From Candidatus Thiodiazotropha sp. (ex Monitilora ramsayi) (GTDB taxonomy: Bacteria > Pseudomonadota > Gammaproteobacteria > Chromatiales > Chromatiaceae): a stretch of DNA of 64,000 bases. Under the pieces are notes generated by a model. That model was not told where the DNA came from. It searched no databases and saw only the letters and a program-made list of their open reading frames with translations. Positions 54,535 through 61,156 of the stretch are shown here, piece by piece (the stretch's first letter is position 1; each line of letters starts with the position of its first letter). The DNA is taken from the NCBI GenBank assembly GCA_025655595.1, contig JAHXIO010000011.1, forward strand, positions 186,001 to 250,000, written 5' to 3'. The position numbers and the translations under genes were made by a program.

Positions 54535-54861
54535 ATGAATTTTATGACACAAAAAATAGCGGGTGCTGCGCTGCTCGTAAGTATTCTTCTGGCAACAGGT
54601 TGTTCAAGTACCGGCTCCGCATCGTACGGCGCCTCCTACTACAGGGGATATTACGATCCCTATCCCTGTTGGGGCTGTCGTGGCAATACAATTATCGTAA
54701 ATCCTAAACCGCCGGAGAGGCCTCAACCACCTCAACCACCTCAACCACCCATTGTCAGACCGCCCGTTGTCAGACCACCAATCGCAAATCCACCTGGGGG
54801 AATCGGGCGGCCGCAACAGATGCCACGCCCCGCGCCTAGAGCAGGCGCCCGAGGAAGATAA
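54535..54861 (+). CDS. small proline-rich lipoprotein
   Basis: A 108-residue protein with a lipobox (SILLATGC, Cys near residue 22), then a Tyr/Gly-rich segment (SYYRGYYDPYPCWGCRG) and a proline-rich tail with tandem PQPPQPP and RPPVVRPP repeats. The ATG at 54535 follows the VOC stop by 2 nt and has a purine-rich site before it; a GTG 6 nt earlier is also in frame. Probably an envelope protein; function unknown. Confidence 0.7.
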   Translation: MNFMTQKIAGAALLVSILLATGCSSTGSASYGASYYRGYYDPYPCWGCRGNTIIVNPKPPERPQPPQPPQPPIVRPPVVRPPIANPPGGIGRPQQMPRPAPRAGARGR

Positions 54862-54998
54862 TCGATCTGTTTCGTTAACTTCCCGTGACTGGGAAACATT
54901 CGGGCAGTAAAGGGGCCGGTGACAAATCCGTATCATTCTTAAAGCCAATACAAGACTTCACCCGTCTTATCACCCGACCTCCTGCGTTAGGCTGCCTG

Positions 54999-55130
54999 AC
55001 CGGGAAGACGCTGGTGTGATTGAATCGCTCGGTGATGGCGTTAACGTCTTCTCAGTTAGCGATCGGGTAGCATATGCTGGCAGCTCATTTGGCGCCTATG
55101 GGCAAGACCGCAACTGCCCTCCCAAGCTAG
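54999..55130 (+). pseudogene. fragment of a quinone oxidoreductase gene
   Basis: Translation gives DAGVIESLGDGVNVFSVSDRVAYAG, which matches EAAGIVEALGDGVSDFSVGDRVAYAG of the intact gene at 47696 (residues about 62-87), and continues to GAYGQDRNCPPKL against GAYSEARNFPAERL. Only about 45 codons remain and the surrounding sequence does not match, so it is a dead fragment. The open frame 55016-55222 is not a gene. Confidence 0.8.
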
Positions 55131-55200
55131 GGGATGCATTGAATACGACGAAGGTTAATGATGGAATCGAAAATCGCCCAGCAACTCGAATGGCAATAAA

Positions 55201-55229
55201 AAAGGGCTTACGGATAACGTAAGCCCTTT
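55201..55229. terminator. strong bidirectional terminator, probably of a tRNA-Glu gene
   Basis: A 12-bp perfect stem (AAAGGGCTTACG 55201-55212, CGTAAGCCCTTT 55218-55229) with a 5-nt loop and A/T runs on both sides. Read on the minus strand it directly follows the tRNA-like 3' end at 55237-55251, as expected of a tRNA transcription unit. Confidence 0.88.
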
Positions 55230-55236
55230 TTTATAT

Positions 55237-55251
55237 TGGCGTCCCCAAGGG
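55237..55251 (-). other. tRNA-Glu 3'-end copy, candidate prophage attachment site
   Basis: The minus strand reads CCCTTGGGGACGCCA, identical to the T-stem end, acceptor stem and CCA of gammaproteobacterial tRNA-Glu (whose gene starts GTCCCC). No further tRNA sequence precedes it. It lies between host sequence with a tRNA-type terminator and the phage tail genes, so it fits an att site left by integration into tRNA-Glu; the restored tRNA would be on the other side of the prophage. Confidence 0.7.
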
Positions 55252-55318
55252 AAAGCGATGGATGGGCTATTTCAATCGAGTCAGAACCAATAAAAATATA
55301 TGCTTAATTTTCAATAGA

Positions 55319-56992
55319 TTACACATAACAAATTGGCGCTTTTTCATAATCGATCATGCAAATCCCTGTCACCGGGTCGAGGGAAGCGGTCAAGGACTCA
55401 TCAGGCAGGCGGCCTGATATGATCTTTTGAGTATCCGCGACCAACCCATAGACCCCCATATATGCATGATTATCTACGGTCAGTGTCCCATCCCCCAAAC
55501 GGAAGCCGAAAATCCGGTTTGCATACCCGACTATCCCCATCGAACCGGTAGCAAATAACGAATTGTAGGTCTCGCCCGGCAGACCATTTTGCTGGCCATC
55601 AAACGAACTCGTGTTGTCCTCTGCCCTAGTGGTGGTTTCGTTAACGTTTTCGGCTGCCACGGGGGAACCCACACTCAGAGATATGAGACTGCTCACACGA
55701 TCAGCGACAGGATCTGCCGGAGGGGTTTCATTCTCTGCCCAGTTTTGAGTGACATTTCCCGACTCATCAGCCGATAGTGAGTATGTGTCGACAATCGTAC
55801 GTGATGCTGTGAACGTGACCAGTTGAACACCGTTCACCTGTAGACTGGTAGTCGTAACTCTGCTTGATGATGACGTGCCATTAACATTATGCGTCGCGCT
55901 GATCACCGATGTTTTAGTGTGCGACGCAAGCGCCGAGCATCCGCCCCCCTCCTCAGCGACCGATGTCACGCCTGAGTAATTAGCGTTGAGGCTATGGGAG
56001 CAATCGTAACTAACTACAGTGTTCTGTTGATCGCGAATATTGAGCGTGAGAGTGACCTTCTGGTTATCGTGGCCATAGAAAACCTTGATGTAACGGATGG
56101 TCGTATTGGTGTGTCCATAGTTTCGATATGAACTGTTGTTGTTCGGTCCGGCCGACACCTGAGCATCAAATGGCCATACCCCGATCTCATATCCCCCAGG
56201 TCCGCAGCTCGAACTGCCTGCTTGCATCGAATTAACGGTCCTACTATCGATGGAGATAGGGCAAGCAGCGATATTTTGATCGCCGCTATCGTATGGATCA
56301 CTGGTCGAGATTACCTGCGAGAGATATGCAACCTCCTGGCGAAAAGAGAAAGTGGCCCCAGCTCCCGCCGTATTTGTCACAGCCCCCGATAACTGTAGCT
56401 CAACCACGCGCATAAGATTCGGCAGCGCGACATCGGACGCCTGGATGATCGCGTTCCGAAAGTTACACATGATCGATGTCCCGTCCCAGTTGGGACAGAA
56501 GTCACTCGTGTTTAGATGCTCGGTGATATCTTCCCCGAGGTTGCCCTCATACAACACCACATCAGATAGGCCGGATAGGGCGTCTTCGCCAAACAGGCCG
56601 AACCGGCTTTTCAGGGTAAGCCTGAATCCACCGGCAATTTCTGATAAGCCTACCAGCCAAGCACGATCGCTATCGTCGACCCAGATGGTGTTGAAAGCAC
56701 CGATATTCTGTTCAGCGAGCTGGCGATTTTCGCCAGCCAGGATCAAGAATGTCAGCCAGGAATAGCCCTGTGCGGCATCATATTGCGCCAATGGTCGAGG
56801 GTTCGCGGGCAGGGCGGCACGTCTGGGGTTTTTAACGATCCAAGTATGTCCGCCGACCGGCTGGGTGTAGGCGATATTGGAGCCGTTCGGCAGGGCAAGC
56901 TGCCCATTGGTACAGAGGCCGTGTTTGGTGATTCCCCAATATTTGATCCGGCCTGGCGGTACCGGGAACCCTTTAGGCGTCAGGATCGGCAT
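55319..56992 (-). CDS. phage tail-associated protein, probably tail tip
   Basis: A 557-residue protein at the end of the tail module. The N-terminal part (about 1-170) is a compact domain (KYWGITKHGLCTNGQLALPNG); the rest is Ser/Thr/Asn-rich and beta-prone (SYRNYGHTNTTIRYIKVFYG, THNVNGTSSSSRVTTTSLQ), as in host-contact proteins. I cannot name it. It overlaps the preceding gene by 20 bp and is the last phage gene before the putative att site. Confidence 0.65.
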   Translation of the reverse strand: MPILTPKGFPVPPGRIKYWGITKHGLCTNGQLALPNGSNIAYTQPVGGHTWIVKNPRRAALPANPRPLAQYDAAQGYSWLTFLILAGENRQLAEQNIGAFNTIWVDDSDRAWLVGLSEIAGGFRLTLKSRFGLFGEDALSGLSDVVLYEGNLGEDITEHLNTSDFCPNWDGTSIMCNFRNAIIQASDVALPNLMRVVELQLSGAVTNTAGAGATFSFRQEVAYLSQVISTSDPYDSGDQNIAACPISIDSRTVNSMQAGSSSCGPGGYEIGVWPFDAQVSAGPNNNSSYRNYGHTNTTIRYIKVFYGHDNQKVTLTLNIRDQQNTVVSYDCSHSLNANYSGVTSVAEEGGGCSALASHTKTSVISATHNVNGTSSSSRVTTTSLQVNGVQLVTFTASRTIVDTYSLSADESGNVTQNWAENETPPADPVADRVSSLISLSVGSPVAAENVNETTTRAEDNTSSFDGQQNGLPGETYNSLFATGSMGIVGYANRIFGFRLGDGTLTVDNHAYMGVYGLVADTQKIISGRLPDESLTASLDPVTGICMIDYEKAPICYV

Positions 56993-57311
56993 AATTGAAT
57001 TTCACCTCACGGCCCACCGCATCAGTAAACGCTGCCTGCAGTACCGGCTGGTGGGCGATCGCAAAGACGCCATCCGTTGAAAACACGTAGCGTTCAACGT
57101 AATTCGTGCGCGTACCGGGCTGCTCTGTCAGCGGTGAAGCAATCCCGCCAGCGTCTGATGCTGACGAGGTCGACGACGCAAGCCCGCGCCCCTTACCGGC
57201 CGGTATCTCCTCTCTGACATCGGCGGGGGTAAGCCCGATATTGATCCGCGCCCGCTCCCTGAGCGACCGCTTGAGGTCTTCAACGAGCTTGCGCGTCTTG
57301 CTTTGTGCCAT
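56973..57311 (-). CDS. small phage tail-module protein
   Basis: A 112-residue protein (MAQSKTRKLVEDLKRSLRER...) with a basic helical N-terminus and an unstructured middle, in the same tight gene string. The start overlaps the previous stop by one base. Function unknown. Confidence 0.6.
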   Translation of the reverse strand: MAQSKTRKLVEDLKRSLRERARINIGLTPADVREEIPAGKGRGLASSTSSASDAGGIASPLTEQPGTRTNYVERYVFSTDGVFAIAHQPVLQAAFTDAVGREVKFNYADPDA

Positions 57312-57919
57312 TAGATCACTGATTCAACTAGGTCGTTGGTTTCCAGACGCACGTCGGCATAGGGATCACCGGCAGGATGCACACCTTGATCAATGCGCAT
57401 CCATACCGAAACGCCAGTGCCACCGTTGATCGTTGTGCCAACATTGATGGCAGCGCCTGGTGTGGCGGCATCCAGCCCGGCCTGAGAGGTGGCCAGACGA
57501 AACTCACTGGCGGCGTGGATCTCATCGATACACTCCCAGGTGATACCGTTATCGTCGACGGTTTCACCGATCACGGTGGGCCAGGTGGGTTCTACGGTGG
57601 CATGCGTAGTTCCTGCACCCTGTGCTTGATACTTGTATCCATTCGGTGTCGACGGCTGCACGATATCACTTAAGGCAATCGTCGCCCCAGCAGACCAGCC
57701 AACCACATTAGAGACAATGTTGATCTGGATCTGATCCACCCCTGGATTCGACAGCGCCTCGACCTTCTTGGCGGCGTTAGCCAGACCGAAATAGGCTACC
57801 CGATCCGCTGGGTTCGGATAAGCCGGGCTGCTCGAATCGTCCTCCAGCTGCTTGGAGGCCAACGAGACAATGGGTGTGGTAAGCGCTGCGTCAGAATGAA
57901 AACTGGACTCTAAGGCCAT
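57311..57919 (-). CDS. phage tail-module structural protein
   Basis: A 202-residue, mostly beta-rich protein (for example NIVSNVVGWSAGATIALSDI, GGTGVSVWMRIDQGVHPAGD) with no signal peptide. It is located between the large repeat-containing protein and small genes. A virion role is inferred from the module. Confidence 0.6.
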   Translation of the reverse strand: MALESSFHSDAALTTPIVSLASKQLEDDSSSPAYPNPADRVAYFGLANAAKKVEALSNPGVDQIQINIVSNVVGWSAGATIALSDIVQPSTPNGYKYQAQGAGTTHATVEPTWPTVIGETVDDNGITWECIDEIHAASEFRLATSQAGLDAATPGAAINVGTTINGGTGVSVWMRIDQGVHPAGDPYADVRLETNDLVESVI

Positions 57920-57929
57920 ATCAAACTCC

Positions 57930-59975
57930 TCATGTATAGATCAGCCGATCCACCGGTACGGTCAGATTGATGATTTCCGGGTCGGCCGACACTTCCACCA
58001 CCTGCCTCAACTCGCTCTCTATAGCCGGGGTTGGCACATCAAACCTGACGGGATACATTTCAGCCGTTGGGGCGTCCGGGTTGAATGGTTGATCGTTGAA
58101 TTCGTCGAAACCGTAGTTGGTGGTATAGCCATCCCACGTATCGTCATAGGGCGGACTGATTACCGAACCGCCGATGTGCATCGTGGCGCTACCCTGGAAA
58201 AACCCACCATGTGCATCCGGATCGGCCGTGCCCAGATCACTATCTGGTTGTTGCGGTGGCTGAATGGCCGGGATTGTCCCAACGCCTTCTGCCGCTGTGG
58301 CACCGATGCGTGACAGATCCACCGTGATGTTGGTGCGGGCGCCGCCGGTCTGTATGTTGAAATGATGCACCACCTGGTAGACCTGTCCGCTCACATCGAT
58401 GCCGTCAGCCACCAGGGCGGCCATGTGGTGGCGCTCCACCGTCGGGTCCAGCATCACGTCCCAGCTCACATAGTTCTGGCGATGAGACTCCAGCATCTCG
58501 CCTATCGTCACCGCCTTGATCGTTTTCAGGGCGTGCTCCATCTCTGTGCGGTCCACCACGGTCTCATCATCCACATCACGGATCAGATCCCCGGTGTTCG
58601 ACAGCTGAGCAGTCGAGAGGTGGCGGTCTTCATCTTCCGCGAGCTCCCAGGCATCCCCGTCAAACTCTGTTTCGACACCACTGGAGATATCCCGCGAGAT
58701 CTCACCCAGCAGCGCGACGGATTCCGCTGAGCGGACCGTGACCTCATACTGCTCGGTTACCGTCTGCACCCAGCGCTTGGAGAATTTTGCGTGAAAGCCC
58801 TGGCATAGCAATGGCAGGTCAGGATCATCGACAGCAATACCGCCTATCATTTCCGATCCAAAGGGAAAATAGTGGATCTGTCCATCGATCATGCACTCGA
58901 AGGGCTGTGGTTCCGGCAGATCGATAAACTTCAAGGATTCCAACTTCCAGCCCGTTGATTCGCACGCGGACTGAATCATTGACCGCTGGGGCAGCTGAAA
59001 GGGATTGGTCAGAAACTCACAGCCGACAGTTGGCTGCATCTCCCAGGAATAGGTGTAGTTGCGGTATCGTTTACGGGTAAATCGATAATCGAACTTGATG
59101 GTGGTTACATTGTGTATCTCACCCGCGTTGGCCTGATCAAATTCTACGGACCCGGCAACGTATTGGCTGCTGTTGAAGCTATGAGTGACCGCACCCTGGC
59201 CCCACTGATAAAACTGGCCCGTGCCGTCTCTGTCGAGGTCATAGCTACCCACCTGCGAAAGGGTCATGATTTGGGCACGATCCCACCCGGTCAACGCAGG
59301 ATCATAGATCGCCTCTGAGAAGTAACCCCCTATCTCTGTATCCAGCCGCGCCTGGTCCATGGCATCGAGGCGCTCCTGCAGCATATCGGAACAGATAAAC
59401 GTCAGCAGGCGCGCATCCACATCATAGCCAGGCTCCAAAATTCGCCCACTGAACAAGCGATCATAGATCGATTGGCCGCTGGCAGAGTGATAAACAAAGT
59501 CGATGGAAACCGACTTGCGATAATACTCCAGAGTATCGACCTGGCCGGGTAAAGGTACCAGCTTAAACTCGGCCACGCGGGACATGCCACGCTCGGCATC
59601 CACCCGGCCATCGCCGACCAACCGGGCAGAGACATCCCCTTTACCCTCAATCTCTACCTTCACACTCCATCCAACGATATCCGACCGGGTGATATTGGCG
59701 GGGAGACTTTGCTGCACGATCTCCAGCGAGGCACGACCATAGGCAACCGACTCCTGGATAATTTCCAGCTGGGCGCGCTTGCTAGCCACCATACTCTGCT
59801 GGACGATATCGAGCGAAACGCGGCCATAAGCAACCGACTCCTGAACAATGAGCAAAGCTGCCTTACCGGACTCCCTGACCGATTGCTGAACGATTTCCAG
59901 GGTAACTTTGGTGGGGTCAGCTGGTCCTGCCGTTCCGTTGAAAACAACTGCATTGAACGGTGACTGGTTAAACAT
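57930..59975 (-). CDS. large phage tail protein with N-terminal LxIVQxS repeats
   Basis: A 681-residue protein. The ATG at 59975 overlaps the preceding stop (TGATG); an in-frame extension to 60011 lies inside the neighbouring gene. Residues 26-97 are five repeats of 14-15 residues, LEIVQQS and LxIVQESVAYGR units in alternation. The main body (about 100-600) resembles tail hub/baseplate-type proteins, with the GWSVKVEIEGKGDVSARLVGDG and LFSGRILEPGYDVDARLLTF motifs. The exact family is uncertain. Confidence 0.68.
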   Translation of the reverse strand: MFNQSPFNAVVFNGTAGPADPTKVTLEIVQQSVRESGKAALLIVQESVAYGRVSLDIVQQSMVASKRAQLEIIQESVAYGRASLEIVQQSLPANITRSDIVGWSVKVEIEGKGDVSARLVGDGRVDAERGMSRVAEFKLVPLPGQVDTLEYYRKSVSIDFVYHSASGQSIYDRLFSGRILEPGYDVDARLLTFICSDMLQERLDAMDQARLDTEIGGYFSEAIYDPALTGWDRAQIMTLSQVGSYDLDRDGTGQFYQWGQGAVTHSFNSSQYVAGSVEFDQANAGEIHNVTTIKFDYRFTRKRYRNYTYSWEMQPTVGCEFLTNPFQLPQRSMIQSACESTGWKLESLKFIDLPEPQPFECMIDGQIHYFPFGSEMIGGIAVDDPDLPLLCQGFHAKFSKRWVQTVTEQYEVTVRSAESVALLGEISRDISSGVETEFDGDAWELAEDEDRHLSTAQLSNTGDLIRDVDDETVVDRTEMEHALKTIKAVTIGEMLESHRQNYVSWDVMLDPTVERHHMAALVADGIDVSGQVYQVVHHFNIQTGGARTNITVDLSRIGATAAEGVGTIPAIQPPQQPDSDLGTADPDAHGGFFQGSATMHIGGSVISPPYDDTWDGYTTNYGFDEFNDQPFNPDAPTAEMYPVRFDVPTPAIESELRQVVEVSADPEIINLTVPVDRLIYT
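59685..59900 (-). repeat. tandem 14/15-residue repeat array inside the tail protein
   Basis: Five coding units with alternating sequence: LEIVQQSV.ESGKAA, LLIVQESVAYGRVS, LDIVQQSMVASKRAQ, LEIIQESVAYGRAS, LEIVQQSLPANITR. Units 1+2 and 3+4 form an 87-bp higher-order period; unit 5 is the half-copy. Likely a modular spacer or oligomerisation segment that can change length by recombination. Confidence 0.75.
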
Positions 59976-60631
59976 CAGGTTGCGCCGTCGACCCGTACCG
60001 CACCCACCCACTCACCTGTGGAGAGCTGCCAGAACTCAAGAATAGAAATGGAGTTTGCAGCAGTCGACAGCGCAGGCGCTGAACCACCCGTCCACTTGAT
60101 ATTGGAATCCCAAGTGATCGTGTGCCCGCCAGTCGCGTCCTGATGAATTACCACCGTGTGCCTCACCGTTCTGGTATAGATCGGCGTAGTTACTGTTGAG
60201 GTGGTAAAGTTGATCGTCAGTGCTTGAGAGATATTGACATGCGTCACCCGTCGCCCGATCCGCTTTGGCCATAGCAACAGACTAGAGGTGGGACTGACGA
60301 CATACTCTGTTTCAAATTGGTTGTTGTTGTCTCGACCCATCATGGCTGGCGGGCGACATTCAATCAGTGTATTGGCGGGCCATGCTGCAGGCTCATACCC
60401 CTGTCCATAGATATCTCGCTCTACCGTTACATCATTGGCACCCTTTTGGTGAGCTAGTACAAATTCAGTATTACCGGCCTCATCGTCCAAAACCAACACG
60501 ACTCCAAAATCACCATCTGCAGACAGATCAGGTAGTGCCGACAATGCTTCTGCGGGCAAGTTGATAGTGGTGCCAGACGATATAGCGTCTGTTCTAAATG
60601 ACCACTTATCGAGAAAAAATGGCAAAAACAT
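59975..60631 (-). CDS. phage tail-module protein
   Basis: A 218-residue protein (MFLPFFLDKWSFRTDAISSG...) with many beta-prone segments and a C-terminal part rich in Thr/Ser (NFTTSTVTTPIYTRTVRHTVVIH; WDSNIKWTGGSAP). It directly follows the previous gene and overlaps the next by one base. Structural virion role inferred. Confidence 0.62.
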   Translation of the reverse strand: MFLPFFLDKWSFRTDAISSGTTINLPAEALSALPDLSADGDFGVVLVLDDEAGNTEFVLAHQKGANDVTVERDIYGQGYEPAAWPANTLIECRPPAMMGRDNNNQFETEYVVSPTSSLLLWPKRIGRRVTHVNISQALTINFTTSTVTTPIYTRTVRHTVVIHQDATGGHTITWDSNIKWTGGSAPALSTAANSISILEFWQLSTGEWVGAVRVDGAT

Positions 60632-61156
60632 TCACATCTCCTCGGCTTCAATCGACCAGCTGTAAGCGCTGCCGCGCCGCTCCTTTCTTTCGATCGGCGC
60701 TTTCACATTGGCCAAAAATTCAGGGTAATACTCAACTTGGTATTGTTTAGCCCACGCCACGACATCAAGGGTTGCCTCATCGCCATTAAACGTCACGTTC
60801 ACCGACTGCCACCCTGCATCGTTCAGTACGAAACCGATGGGTTCAGCACCGGCATCGGATCTACGATTGGCCGGGAGCACAATGACATTACTGTCTGAGG
60901 TGATGGCGCGACGCTTTGTGCAGCTAATCGTCAGGTTTTTCTGTGGCAAATTCAGCGATAACAGACCGACTGGTATCTGACCACGACCTGTAATGATGGT
61001 CTTTAATTTCCGGTTACCCGCCCAAGCGGTCTGCGATTCAAATGAACCATCACCCATTCGATATTCAGTCGTTGCCGTGAGTGTGTTGTATTCCTGATTC
61101 AGTTCAACAGACGCCAACAGAGGTATATGCACCCCACCAATAATCACATCCAACAT
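60632..61156 (-). CDS. phage tail-module protein after the tape measure
   Basis: A 174-residue protein (MLDVIIGGVHIPLLASVELNQ) with a small-protein fold and a C-terminal EEM. The start overlaps the tape-measure stop (TAATG). It resembles proteins that form the distal tail in non-contractile phages by position, but no family motif is evident. Confidence 0.62.
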   Translation of the reverse strand: MLDVIIGGVHIPLLASVELNQEYNTLTATTEYRMGDGSFESQTAWAGNRKLKTIITGRGQIPVGLLSLNLPQKNLTISCTKRRAITSDSNVIVLPANRRSDAGAEPIGFVLNDAGWQSVNVTFNGDEATLDVVAWAKQYQVEYYPEFLANVKAPIERKERRGSAYSWSIEAEEM

